Below, piece by piece: positions 11,445 through 22,633 of a stretch of DNA of 64,000 bases (position 1 is the stretch's first letter; every line of letters begins with the position of its first letter). The DNA comes from Rattus norvegicus (Eukaryota; Chordata; Mammalia; Rodentia; Muridae): assembly GCF_036323735.1 (NCBI RefSeq), contig NC_086028.1, positions 23,029,001 to 23,093,000 of the forward strand, given 5' to 3'. Position numbers and translations under genes: made by a program. The notes beneath the pieces are model-generated. The model was not told where the DNA came from. It made no database searches and saw nothing but the letters and a program-made list of their open reading frames with translations.

Positions 11445-11690
11445 TTCTGCACCTCGCTCAGCCCTCTCTCTGTGTTTTCTTCCCCACTCCTGGAAGTGGT
11501 TCACTCATTGCACTACCTTTATTGTTATCTATGACCTCACCACCTAAACAATGGGGACCAGAGGTCATGAGCTGAAACTTCTGACCATTAAACTCATAAC
11601 CTAATAAGCCTTCCTCCTTTAAGAGGCTGATCAACTAGGTATCCTTTTGTAGCAACCTGGATCTGACTGACACCAGACAATCAGGAGAAA
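11445..11690 (+). mobile_element. Possible diverged URR1/MER-type element fragment
   Basis: The run from ctctgtgttttcttcc through a tgaccattaaactcataacc phrase and aagccttcctcctttaagag to a ctaggtatccttttgtagca phrase follows the 3' part of common murid MER-type elements (their ataaacctttcctcctttaag ... ggtatttgtcacagca region). Heavily diverged, no terminal duplication seen. Confidence 0.35.
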
Positions 11691-12340
11691 GTGGTGGTAC
11701 AGGAGAAAGTCTAGGAGGGACTCTGGCTGCACACTCTAGATCCAAGCACATTTCTATATGTTTGACATTCTTCCTTGAATTGTATGGAAAGATGAAAAGT
11801 TTCCCTGTCATTTCTCTCTTCCTTTCTAAGTAAGGTTCATCAACCCAGGGTTAATTAATTTGTTATGTGTTTCTTCTGCTAATTAGTCTTAGCCTGTTTT
11901 TGCTTTCTCCCTAGGCAGGAAAACCCTAAGACTGTTGGGGAAGCATTTCCTTTTCTTTGGTCACTTCCCTCCATGTTCGACCCTAGTATCCTCAGCAACC
12001 CAAAATGTTCTCAAGCAATGAAGGGCAGAAAGACTAGGCGAAACAGAGGCATCTTAAAATTACTTCAGAGTACACCTTTGCAAAACTCCCAGGAAATCCC
12101 CGGCTTGTCCAGGTGCCTTGGGGTCTGCTTTGGAAGTACCTTTCCTTCTCAACTCTTGTCTGGGGGCAAGTCCTCGCATGCCACAGGGCGCTCTTGCTGG
12201 TGACAATCCTGACCTTTATTAATTCAGGGCTGCTCAATCTCTACCACAGATCTGTCACTGCAGACAACTTGTCACACTGAGTCTGCAGAGAGAATGCTGA
12301 GCAGTTCACAGGCGATCACAATGGTTTACCAGAGAGAAAG
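11691..12340. other. Unique DNA, nothing recognised
   Basis: Two opposite-strand frames of about 70 codons overlap at 11973-12237. Neither resembles a known protein. Confidence 0.4.
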
Positions 12341-12353
12341 ATAATGATGATGG

Positions 12354-12414
<61 letters not shown>

Positions 12415-12415
12415 A
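12341..12415. repeat. (GAT)n microsatellite
   Basis: About 25 ATG/GAT triplets with one ggt interruption near the left end and a pure run of about 20 triplets. Confidence 0.95.
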
Positions 12416-13619
12416 AAAACCATTCCAGGACCAAGCTAATTCCTTTCCTATATTTAAACACAGGCTAAATTGAAGTTGCACAGACAATCTCTCATGTGTC
12501 CCCCAGAGTTCTCAAGATGAATACCAGACTCTCCATGGGAATAGTTATACTATTCATATGCTTATATAAATTGGATTTCAAGAGTAAATTTCCTGGTTTG
12601 CCCTTTTTGGCTGAAATATGTCCCCTGTTGCATGGAAATGCAATAACGCAATGCAGTGTGTTTTTTAAACTGTGGAAAGTTGAAAAGGTTACATGCTGTG
12701 TGTGAGTTTTCTATTCTCAGAGTATATATACACACTCTGAGGGGGGAAAAAAAACGGCAAAAAAAATGTGTATAATTGAACCGATTCCTGTGTCTTTTGT
12801 TATCCCCACACTGGAGTTTTCTGGCAAAGAATGCATAAAAGTAACTTTGCAAAGCAACGGCAGTTTGTTTTGGTAAATTTCAATTGGCAATCATGACCCC
12901 AAGTTGTTTCAGTGCAGGAGACTAAAAATGAGAGGCGTGCACCCTTGGAGAGTAAGTTATTACACTTCAGCACTGGGGCTCAGAGCTGTTTAACCAATAA
13001 AGTCAGCTGTGACTCATTGGCATTTACTTAACATGGGTGTGGGGCTTTATAATTCCTTAACTGATCAGTCACAGTAAGGTGATTAGAAAATAGACATCTG
13101 CCACTGATTGTACTGTTACCGTGGAACTATTCCGAATGGTTTTATAACAATGGCCATGTTCAGTTTCAAATGTCTTAAGGTTTTAGTCACTTTTGTTAAA
13201 AGCTGGCCATGGAAGGTACTGGACAACTAAAATGTACACGTTTTTTAAGGGCTTATGAACTCGTGAGGGGTTACATTATCAAACTTGAGCATAGGAAGGA
13301 TGCTGGCAAGATTTTCTCCTGATAGATCTATTTATTAAATCTATATCTACAGAGAAGCCAAGTTACCCAGCCCCAAAACTGGGTAGCAAGTCTTAATTCT
13401 TCCCTTCCTTGGTCAGTCAATATGAGTGTAATCTTGAGTTAGATACATACGCAAGAGAGGGAGACCAAAAATCTAATGCGTTTCATAGTTGCTAAGATAA
13501 TATAAGGGTGTTTCTTTAAGTCATTGGATTAAATCTTTCTGTGGGACAAAAAAAATTAAAGTATTTAAATGTATAAATCTTTGAACTAAAAATGAAAAGT
13601 GTTTTTTTTTGTCTTAAAA
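12416..13619. other. Unique DNA; possible conserved non-coding stretch
   Basis: No repeat recognised. The part from about 12820 to 13160 is free of simple repeats and contains compact motifs such as tcagctgtgactcattgg, so it is a candidate for sequence under constraint. That is a guess from texture only. A small palindrome with a TATA-like loop lies at 12716-12741. Confidence 0.35.
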
Positions 13620-13866
13620 CTAAATATAACTGTGTGTGAGTATGTTTGTGTGTGAGAGAGAGAAAGGGGGAAGGGAGAGAGAAGAGAGGGGAGGGGAGGG
13701 GGAGAGGGGAGGGGAGGAGAAGGGGAGAGGGGGGAGGGGGAGAGGGGGAGAGGGAGAGGGAGACAGAGGGGGAGAGGGAGAGGGGGAGGGGAGGGGAGAG
13801 AGAAGGGGAGAGGGAGAGAGAGGGGGAGAGAGAGGGGGGGAGGGGAGGGGAGAGAGAGAGAGAGAG

Positions 13867-13928
<62 letters not shown>

Positions 13929-14095
13929 AGAATGTGAACATGAGTGCAGATGCCCATGGAGACCACAGGATAAGCAGAGGCTGGAGTCACAGAGCATTTC
14001 AAGACACCTGATGTGGGTATTAAGAGCAGAATTCTGGTCCGTTGGATGACAGCAAGTTCTCTTCTTATTAATTCGTTTATGCAATCACTCCATCA
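13620..14095 (-). mobile_element. B3-type SINE, antisense, carrying a large purine insert
   Basis: The right half (from gaacatgagtgcagatgccc to a gatgacagcaagttctc phrase and a final atgcaatcactccatc) follows an antisense B3/B2-related SINE: the gtgggtattaagagcagaat segment replaces the usual gtgggtgctgggaattgaac. The left part is a TG run and the (GGGGA)/(GA) expansion listed separately. B3 SINEs often carry TG or GA arrays at this position. Diverged copy. Confidence 0.6.
13654..13932 (+). repeat. 279-bp nearly pure polypurine tract
   Basis: Only three pyrimidines occur: c at 13764 and tt at 13868-13869. Composition moves from (GGGGA)n-like to a pure (GA)n run of about 50 bp. All three frames on each strand stay open here, which creates several spurious frames of 120-154 codons (Ser-Leu-Pro or Arg-Glu-Gly runs). 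Confidence 0.95.
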
Positions 14096-14477
14096 TTTTT
14101 TAAAGCTGGAAATGACTATTTAATTGGAATTTGTGGGAAAGAAAAATGGAAATGAAAGCTGTAAATCCAGGCAGGAGGAGGGAAGTGGAGAAAAACTTTT
14201 GAAATGAGGATCAGCAATAGAGGTCTGCAAGGAACTGCAGAAGATGGGCAGGGGGCAGGGATGCCGTCAGAGAAACCGTTGAAAAAGACCAGTGTGTCAT
14301 TAAAAGCATGATTAGGATTTGGGCTGGGATCCTTCCCCCAAAAAGAAACAAAAGGAAACATTACCGGTTTTGATTACTACTTGGAAAAGTAGTCAGGAGT
14401 ACAAGGAATGCAAGCCACTGAGGGGGGGGAAATCACATTTTAAAGAGATGATAAAAGTAAGGGCTGAGTGTTTATGC

Positions 14478-14480
<3 letters not shown>
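14096..14480. other. Unique DNA between SINE and TG array
   Basis: Purine-rich on the plus strand, with a G8 run at 14424-14431. No feature recognised. Confidence 0.4.
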
Positions 14481-14534
<54 letters not shown>

Positions 14535-14566
14535 CGCGCGCACGCGCGCGCATACACACACACACA
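14481..14566. repeat. (TG)n(CG)n(CA)n self-complementary alternating tract
   Basis: 86 bp of unbroken pyrimidine-purine alternation. About 25 TG units lead into tatgcgcgcgcacgcgcgcg and then catacacacacacaca. The centre is nearly a perfect inverted repeat (one central mismatch), so both Z-DNA and cruciform forms are possible. The reading frames through it give Cys-Val and His-Thr runs and are not genes. Confidence 0.95.
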
Positions 14567-16264
14567 GGCGAGCATCTGTATTACTCTGTTGCTCTTCCAG
14601 CTCTACATATGGGGCAAAGGAATTTTCTACGGAAAGAACCCATGAGATGCTGATAGAGATGCACCAAGTACTGAGCACTTGTAAGGGAAGAGCTCCGAGC
14701 TCTTTTCATGAGTTACCCTTGCTTCCTCATCCTAGGCAAAAATTAGTCAGCCACGCACAGAAACAGGAAAAGCTTGTCACACAGACCTTCAGTTAGAGAG
14801 TAAATATTTATTCGTTCCAAAGCAACTGGACATGAAAACAATAGGTAACAGGCTAGGCAAGATGGCGGCACGTAGCTATTCTTACATGGAAGAAAAGGCT
14901 CTGTTTACAGAAGGGGAAGACTCGTAATCAGTCAGGAGGATTCTGAGACTCGATAAAAAGTATTTCTACCTGAGCCCCAGGAACTGAAAAGGCACAGCCT
15001 TATGCGATAGAAGTGTATGCTCTGAAGGAGCGAAGCAGAATTTTTTTTAAGTATTTTTGTACCTCCTTTTCCAAAATAATATAAAATAATAAAACCTAAA
15101 TACTGAACACCTTTGCATGTTCAAGACCCTTGAGTTGTATTAGAAAAACAAACTCTTAAGAGTGTCAACAGGCTTGAACTTTTCTGAACCCAGACCAGAT
15201 TCTCTTGTTTGAGGTTAGAAGAGCATGGGGCATAAACCTTTTGGGAGCTCTGTTCTTGCCCAGTAAAATAATAGACAAAGGGAAAGTCTCTTCCTCTGCC
15301 TGGCTCGAATAGGCTTAAATCAAGACCAGTAATCAAGATCCCTGAGAAATTGCTGTAAGTCTTGAAAAATGTAAGACTCCCATGACTTTCTTCATATTGT
15401 GAGATTCCCAAACCTGAGGAGTCTTTCAGGAATTTCTTGCCACTTTTCCAAACAAACAAAATAAGACCAAACAACGAAGCCAACAAACCCAATCCTTGTG
15501 CCCACTTTCTAGCTCTTAATCATTCGCTATCTTTTTAATATAGCGTGCCACCAGGTAAGAAGTATTTTTTATAAGGAATTTATAAGGGCTGTCCATATAT
15601 CACAAAGCCAGAGGTCCTGACCCCAGCTCTATTCCCGCTCTCCAGTGCGCATCTGAGTATGACATTAATAATAATATCTAATTAATGGATCCCTATCCAT
15701 TTTGTTGAAGGAGGCTGCACGGCACACTTCCAGAGTCACCGTTTTAGAATACTGAAAACTCAAGTCAATTTTTCATTGCCAAAGTCAAAGACGCTGGCGG
15801 CAGCCTCGTCCTCCACTCACTTGAAATTTCACTTGAGAAATTTCTCACCAAAGCAGAAACAAGGAAGAGTCATTTGGAACACATTCGCAAATAAATTTAA
15901 GAAAGTACCTTTAACTCTGACTTCTGGGGAGGCACTGGAAATGCTTTATTCTTCGCTAAATAAATATACCGTCAACTTTTTCAGGCAGTTTTGGTGATAC
16001 ATTCTCAAGACAGGATAATCAGGCATTAATATTAATATTGTTCATTGGAGGAGATGAGGTTAATAATGGGCTCTTATGGAAGCAAATGGCATTATCTAAA
16101 AAAGAGGTGTGAATCCACTGTTTGATAGTTCCAGAAATATGAAATTTAATTTTCCATAAAAGGAACCACTTTTATTATTCTTTTAAAATAAAGAGGAAAC
16201 AAGCCATGCTTTTATTCATTGTACATACAATCTGATTTTTCTTAGAAATCTGTACTCATTTATT
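14567..16264. other. Unique DNA; no gene recognised
   Basis: A 123-codon reverse frame (15121-15492) begins with a hydrophobic segment but has no recognisable domain and is within chance expectation for this much sequence. No splice structure or repeat identified. Confidence 0.4.
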
Positions 16265-16568
16265 TCTGAGGGTATGTAAGTATATACATGTTTGTGTGCA
16301 CATGAGTATGTCAGTTCGGGTGCCTTAAAGATCAAAGGGAAACTTTCTCTGTAGGTCTTTGCTTTCCAAATTCAGTCTTTTGTGCCTCCTTAGGGCAGGA
16401 TTCCAGGATTGTGAGCTTCGGGGCTCTGTTCCCATCACTGCCTCCCATATCACATTATAGATGATGGGATAAAAACACATTATAACCTCAACTTTATGTG
16501 TGTTTGACGATTTCAACTCAGAAACTAACACTTGTGTGACAAGCACTTTACTGGCTAAGCCATATCAT
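16265..16568 (-). mobile_element. Diverged B3/B2-type SINE remnant, antisense
   Basis: The right end reads gacaagcactttactggcta, then agccatatcatcagcccc, matching the reversed 5' head of tRNA-derived rodent SINEs (their ccagcccc ... gagccatc end). A tg/atgag-rich left part fits the 3' body. The L1 to the right has inserted at this SINE's 5' end, duplicating its cagcccc. Confidence 0.5.
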
Positions 16569-16582
16569 CAGCCCCTGATTTC

Positions 16583-18652
16583 TTTTTCTTTTTTTATTGG
16601 ATATTTTATGTATTTACATTTCAATTGTTATCCCCTTTACTGGTTCTCCCCTCTCTTATATCCCCTCCCCCTGCTTCTCTGAGGATGCTCCTCCTCCCAC
16701 ACTCCCACTCCTACTTCACTGCCCCAGCATTCCCTACACTGGAGCATTGAGCCTTCACAGGACCAAGGGTCTCTCCTCCCATCGATGCCTGACAAGGTCG
16801 TCCTCTGCTACATATGCAGCTGGATGGGTCCCTCCATGTGTACTCAATAGTTGGTTGTTTAGTCTCTGGGAGCTCTGGTGGGCTCTGGTTGGTTGATATC
16901 ATTGTTCTTCCTATGGGGTTGCAAACCCCTTCAGATCCTTCAGTCCTTTCTCTAACTCCTCCATTGGGATCCATGTGCTTGGTCCAGTGGTTAGCTACAA
17001 GCATCCTCATCTCAGGAGAAATCATACCAGGCTCCTATCAGCAAGCACTTCTTGACATCAACAATTGTGACTGTGTTTGGTGACTGCAAATCTCTGGATG
17101 GCCTTTCCTTCAGTCACTGCTCCATTCTTTGATCCTGTATTTCTGTGACTGTTTTGTTTCCCGCCTTCTAAGAAGGACAGAAGGATCCAGATTTTGGTCT
17201 TGTTCTTGAGTTTCATATGGTCTGTGAATTGAATCTTGAGAATTCCTAACTTTTGGGCTAATATCCATTTATCAGTGAATGCCTACCATTTGTGTTCTTT
17301 TGTGACTGGGTTACCTTACTCAGGACGATATTTTATAATTCCATCCATTTGCATAAGAATTTCATGAAGTCGTTGTTTTTAATAGCTGATTAGTACTCCA
17401 TTGTGTAAATGCACCACATTTTCTATATCCGTTCCTTCATTGAAGGATATCTGGGTCCTTTCCAGCTTCTGGCTATTATAAATAAGTCTGCTAAGAACAT
17501 AGTGGAGCACGTGTCCTTGCTATATGTTGGAGATCTTTTGGGTAATATGCTATGCCCAGGGTCCTAGCTGGTCCTAGCTAGGTATAGCTGGGTCCTCAGG
17601 TAGTACTATGTCCAATTCTCTGAGCAACCACCAGACCGATTTACAGAGTAGTTGTACCAGCTTACAAGCCCACCAACAATGGAGGAATGTTCCTCTTTCT
17701 CCACATCCTCACCAGCATAGACTACCACCTGATTTTTTGATCTTAGCCATTCTGACTGGTGTGAGGTGGACTCTCAGGATTGTTTTGATTTGCATTTCCC
17801 TGATGTCTAAGGATGTTGAACATTTCATTAGTTGCTTCTCAGCCATTTGGTATTCCTCAACTGAGAATTCTTTGTTCAATTCTGTGCCCATTTTTAATAG
17901 GTTTATTTGAGTCTCTAGAGTCTAACTTCTTGAGTTCTTTGTATATGTTAGATATTAGCCCTCTATCGGATGTAGGATTGGTAAAGACTTTTTTTCCCAA
18001 TATGTTGGTTGTTGTTTTGTCCTAATGACAGTGTCCTTTGCCTTCCAGAATCTTTGCAATTTAATGAGGTTGAATTTGTCTATTGTTAATCTTAGAGCAT
18101 AATCCATTGATGTTCTGATCAGGAAAATTTCCCCAGTGCCCAAGTATTCAAGGCTCTTCCCCACTTCCTCTTCTATTAATTTAAGTGTGTCTGGTTTTAT
18201 GTGAAGATCCTTGATCCACTTGGATTTGAGCTTTGTACAGCGAGAGAAGAATGGATCAATTTGCATTCTTCTACATGCTGGCCACCAGTTGAACCAGCAC
18301 CATTTGTTAAAAATGCTGTCCTTTTCCCACTGTATGGTTTTAGTTCCTTTGTCAAAATCGAGTGACCATAGGTATGTAGGTTCATTTCTGGGTCTTCATT
18401 TCTATTTCATTGATCTACCAGCCAGTCTTTGATCCAATACCATGCAGTTTTTATCAGAATTGCTCTGTAATACAACTTGAGGTCAGGGATGGTGATTCCC
18501 CAGAAGTTCTTTTATTGATGGGAATAGTCAACACCATCGGGGTATTTTGTTATTCCAAATGAATTTGCAAATCACTCCCTCTAACTTTATGTAGGATTGA
18601 GTTGGAATTTTGATGGGGATTGCATTGAATCTGTAGATTGCTTTTGGCTGGA
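16583..18652 (-). mobile_element. 5'-truncated L1, antisense, 2.07 kb
   Basis: An L1 on the reverse strand with its 3' end at left (poly-T stretch, then tatgtatttacatttcaatt). 3' UTR occupies about 16583-17257 and the C-terminal third of ORF2 the rest. A 14-bp duplication, cagcccctgatttc, flanks it at 16569-16582 and 18653-18666, so boundaries are exact. The 5' two-thirds of the element were never copied. Diverged enough to have several stops and at least one frameshift, so it cannot move on its own. Confidence 0.95.
17258..18652 (-). pseudogene. L1 ORF2 C-terminal remnant (broken)
   Basis: Encodes remains of the region after the reverse transcriptase domain of L1 ORF2p, the endonuclease/reverse transcriptase that performs target-primed retrotransposition. 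Visible landmarks in reverse-strand translation include TIQWEKDSIF near 18330, SKWIKDLHIKPDTLKLIEE near 18190, AEKQLMKCSTSLDIREMQIK near 17810 and LTPVRMAKIK near 17740. The C-terminal Cys-rich knuckle follows at about 17717-17660 (C-x3-C ... H-x4-C spacing kept), but a TGA at 17709-17711 sits inside it, probably a decayed CGA Arg codon. The normal end, Gly-Tyr-stop, is at 17258-17266. A further in-frame stop occurs at about 17955, and the 18266 and 17260 frames differ, so at least one indel is present. Non-functional. Confidence 0.9.
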
Positions 18653-18666
18653 CAGCCCCTGATTTC

Positions 18667-19309
18667 AGATTACAATTTTAAAAAGTCTTAGGTTCAATTT
18701 TTATACTTTACCATGCACAGTTCAATTAATCGGGCATCTTAAAGTACTACTGTTTCGAGTATTGATATCTTTAAAAGTTAATTTAATTTGACTCAGATAG
18801 ACCCCATTTAGCTTAAATAGGTAGGAATACCAATTCCCATAGGATATCGAAGACACAACAATCCCTCTAGTTAATAGTTGCCAAATGTGTTCAGAGCTAA
18901 AATTTATTATGTACAAACTTACAACACTTTAGCAATGATGAGACAATTGACTTGGTGCATTAAAAGGGTAGGCATATATTTTTAAAGAACAAGTATATGA
19001 ATGATATAGAATTTTATAACATGCAGAGTCATTAAATAACAAGAGATTCGAAAATAATCCTGAAATTCACAAGGACCCCTGTGAAATTGTATCACATGCT
19101 TAATGATACAACATGGCTTAATTACAGATGCTCTATACATCTGGTATCTCCTGACTTCCCACACATACACAAATGCTCTGTACATACAATCTTTTCTTGA
19201 TTAGGGACAACTAAAAGTCTCTTAATTGTATTTGTCAAAAACCATACTTTTATCTGGCAAACATACTATAACCTGAAAATACTGTCTATTGTAGATGTTG
19301 AGGGCAGAA
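18667..19309. other. Unique AT-rich DNA
   Basis: No repeat recognised. A 67-codon reverse frame (18982-19185) has no recognisable features. Confidence 0.4.
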
Positions 19310-19440
19310 GAACGGGAGTCATGTGATTCGCGTTCCTGCTAGGTTATGTGCTGAACCTCTGTTTCCATGTATAAGTTAGAACACTGATTATAGCAGAGCA
19401 GGACTGGAGGGTTAAATGAGAGAGCCAACATAACCGTTTT
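19310..19440 (+). mobile_element. MIR SINE fragment
   Basis: The order gctgaacctctgtttccatg, then a gttagaacactgattatagc phrase, then gagggttaaatgagagagcc follows the core-to-3' part of the ancient mammalian MIR (its aacctctctgagcctcagtttcc ... ggattaaatgaga). High divergence fits its age. Confidence 0.6.
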
Positions 19441-20229
19441 TTGTATGCTGCAAATACAAAGGGGCCACGAAGAGATCAGCGATCTCTATTTGAACATTCA
19501 GAGGGAATTTTAAGGTGATATAGCACCCGTCTGAGTCAACACTGTTCCGCTCCAACTGTAATTACCGTACAGTGTACACGGCATAATATTCTGACGGCTC
19601 CTTGAAAACAAGTGCACCCCTGACATTGCCCCTCTCTGTCAGCCTCATAATTGTACATTACAGAATATGAGGGTGGGAGCCGCTTACTGTTAAGCCAGCC
19701 TTTTGCACCTCATTAGAGTTCAGGCAACCAAAGAGCAGAGAGAACAGGCTTAGCAGGTATTGTCAATGCTTCAAGGGTCCTGGTGTCTGATGACACTGTG
19801 ATTTTGGAAACCTTTGTGGATGGGAACTCAGGGAGGCAGAGTCAGGGCGGGGCTGGGAAGGGGGAAATGGGATGATAAAAGGCAGCTAAGTGGTTTCTAA
19901 CTCTCAAGAGTGGGGGAACTTCAATGCTGTGTTTCTTTAGGCAGAATGTGCCTTTGTTCTTCAAAAGCCATCTAACTGAGCCTTTTACTTATGCAAATAT
20001 GAAGCTGATACTCTCTTTGGAAATGGAGATGTGGCACTTAAGCTTGCAAACTGCTTCAAGAGGATCTGAAAGTTGTTTATTTGGGTTCTTTAAAAGAGAA
20101 AATGCCTCACCAAGGTGATTGCTTAACCTCTTTCTATGAGTGCTTAGACCTATGAAGAAAGGTGGTCAAAAAGATGGACACAGCTTTTTTCTGCGGGCAG
20201 AAGGACCTCCTATTTGTATCCAAACTCAG
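19441..20229. other. Unique DNA, nothing recognised
   Basis: Segment 19550-19730 is repeat-free and moderately GC-rich for this window. No exon signals could be supported. Confidence 0.35.
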
Positions 20230-20246
20230 CCACATTCTTAAAAAGG

Positions 20247-20306
<60 letters not shown>

Positions 20307-20450
20307 CTGTGCATGTGCACGCATGTAGCATGTAGAGCAGGGAACAATATTCAGGAGTTGGTTCCACCTATGTTTCAGAATCAAACTTACTATAGCTTTG
20401 CACGATAAGCACTTTTATCCACTGAGTCTTTCGTCTGACCGGCTAAACTC
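20230..20450 (-). mobile_element. B3-type SINE, antisense, with (TG)n
   Basis: After a TG array (20251-20305) come gcatgtgcacgcatgtag, a gagttggttccacctatg phrase, and gataagcacttttatccact followed by gagtcttt, which track the antisense B3/B2 body and its head (agcactttacccactgagccatct). No clear target duplication. Confidence 0.55.
20251..20305. repeat. (TG)n microsatellite
   Basis: About 27 uninterrupted TG units inside the SINE remnant. Confidence 0.95.
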
Positions 20451-21770
20451 TAGGTTTTTCAAATCTTCCTGCTGCTTTTTCTCTTCTCCCTCCCTCCCTC
20501 CTTCCCTTCTTTCCTCCCTTTCTCTTTAGTTCTTTGCATAGTTGACCCCATTCTGCGTCAATTTCAACAGTCATGTGTGACGTATACCACTCCTTCATAA
20601 ACTATTACCTCATCTGAAATCGAGAGGGAGCTTAAGTATGGATTTATTTGGAGCACAATAGGACAGCTATGGCACAGGATCTCCCAGTGTAGACTAGGTT
20701 AGACTATGTCGAAACCAGTTCATCCTGTCTCAGCTTCTCAGGACAGGAATTATACACGTGTTTCCAGTCCCATCCTCTGTGCACTGACTCTGATCATTTC
20801 CATCTCAGGTATCCTGCCTTGACAATTCTGAGAAGATTTCAACGAAGGCTCGAATTTGTTAACATGATAAATCGGAAGACTTAAGGTGATTCTGCCTCTC
20901 CCCACCTCATTGTATCATTCAGTAGGTTGCTTCCTGGGTGTAGAGACAGTGTTGGATCCATCATTCCTCATCCTCAAAGTCCAGAAGTGAACTCTCTGGT
21001 TTTGTTTCTTTGTTTGTTTGTTTTGTTTTATTTTCAAGAGGACCAATACATGTCCTCAAACTTACAGACTGTCTGCTTAATTTCTCTTAGTTTTCCCTTG
21101 GGTTATGTGCCCCATAGGCATGAAGTAGTGACATCAATGTGCAAAGTTCTCTTGTGGTTTTGTTTTAGGGTGCGTCTTTCTGGAGATCTGCCTTCATATA
21201 CTACTGTAAGAAGTCTGATGTTTTCCTATTTAAGAAAACAATTACTTAGACTTTCTTCCCATTACACAGAAATGTATTTACAAGGCACTAATGATGTATG
21301 AAGAGAACTGCTATGTACAACTTATGGGTTACTGGCTATTGTAAACCTTTTACCTTGGCCTGTTTATCCACCCAGCCTCAATCCCCTTCCCTTCAACAGG
21401 AAGTAGGGTATCACAGTTGTATCATCTTGGAACACAGCTGGCCCTCCAGCAAAGGAACTCACATGACCAACCCTGTTATCTAGCCAAGGCTCTTAAATGA
21501 ACTTGTAAAGAATGGAAACTCTCAATGGAGATACGCCCCGTTCCCCAACCTTATGGGCTAATCTAGTAGGACAGCTCTGAGACTTGGCTCAGAAAGCATC
21601 CCCAGGAAGTAAGATTACCTTAACTAGTGTAATTTTCCTTCCCAGAATTTCAGCTCCCAGAGTGCTGTCCCTAGGACCCTCAGCATGTTTAGCTGGGTCT
21701 GCACAGGACACCTTTCTGAGCAAAACTCAAAAAGGTGTTCCTATTTCTTTTTCTTCTCCTGTCTTTCAAC
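20451..21770. other. Unique DNA; short simple tracts only
   Basis: A CT-rich patch lies at 20477-20530 and a T/GTTT-rich patch at 20999-21040. Frames of 124 codons (20927-21301) and 61 codons lack recognisable content. Confidence 0.4.
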
Positions 21771-21904
21771 TTCCTTCCTTCCTCCCTCTCTCCCTCCCTC
21801 CTTCCTTCTTCCTTCCTTTCTTCTTTCCTTCCCTTCCTTCCTTCCTTCCTTCCTTCCTTCCTTCCTTCCTTCCTTCCTTCCTTCCTTCCTTTCCTTCTCT
21901 CTTT
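21771..21904. repeat. 134-bp uninterrupted polypyrimidine tract, (CTTC)n
   Basis: All C or T on the plus strand, with a regular CTTC core from about 21828 to 21890. A period-4 array without stop codons is what lets the longest frame of the window (246 codons, 21584-22324) stay open. Confidence 0.95.
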
Positions 21905-22633
21905 AATAGTTTTGCTTGGCACAGCCTAAGCACTCATTTAAAGGCCCTTACTAAGGTCTCGGCTTTCTTCCTCTTGCTAACACTGCCCTCCTCACTGTGG
22001 CAGCCTGCCCACTGGCTGACCTCCACACTGCCTCTGCTCAGGCAGAATAGCTTTTGTTTCTTCTCTACTCTCCTCTTTCCTTCCAGGCAGTTACAGGATC
22101 TACAGCTTGCTTGCCCTGAGGTTTTCCTTTTAAATTCTAACACACTGTCCTCAAGCTTCTACTTGAGTCCATTTCTTGCCCTTGGGCTTCTGTTTCTGTT
22201 CTTCTTAAATTATTTCAGCTGCGAAACTAAGAATCTCCAAAGGGGACCCTGTCTTCCTGGGTATCTTAAGATGCCACTGCTGGGATTTTACAACATCTCC
22301 CATAATACTTCTTTCTTGCTGTAAGATTTTAGTGGCAAAGGATACGAACCCATTCCTGCACTGCTAGATTGGACATCACCCACATGGGGCAGAGACTACT
22401 ACAAAATGTGAATGATACTGGAGAGAAAACACACAGCAAAAAGCAATAATCTTCTAAACTTCCTTCACATATGCACACTGTAAACATACAAAAACAGTCA
22501 ACTTTATCCTAATATGCCATTCATTTCCTGGGGGGTCACATGGCTCAGCACCCTAAAAACTCCAAGGTAGGAAAAATACCAACTTTCCCAAACAAATTTT
22601 CTGATCTCTGAAGTGAAGATGGCCATTGAAACC
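21905..22633. other. Unique DNA
   Basis: Includes the right half of the 246-codon frame, which is Leu/Ser/Phe-rich because the plus strand is pyrimidine-rich. No protein family recognised. Confidence 0.4.

Noticed and set aside
12341..12415. CRISPR-like or other spaced repeat array
   Set aside because: It is a simple GAT microsatellite with no spacers; the genome is mammalian.
13516..14084. Overlapping frames of 121-154 codons on both strands
   Set aside because: They are translations of the purine tract (Arg-Glu-Gly or Ser-Leu-Pro runs) and contradict each other.
15121..15492. 123-codon reverse frame with a hydrophobic N-terminus
   Set aside because: No family recognised, no splice or promoter context, and its length is within chance for 64 kb searched in six frames.
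21584..22324. 246-codon open frame, the longest in the window
   Set aside because: Kept open by a 134-bp polypyrimidine array with period 4. The rest is Leu/Ser/Phe-rich because of strand composition, and no domain is recognisable.
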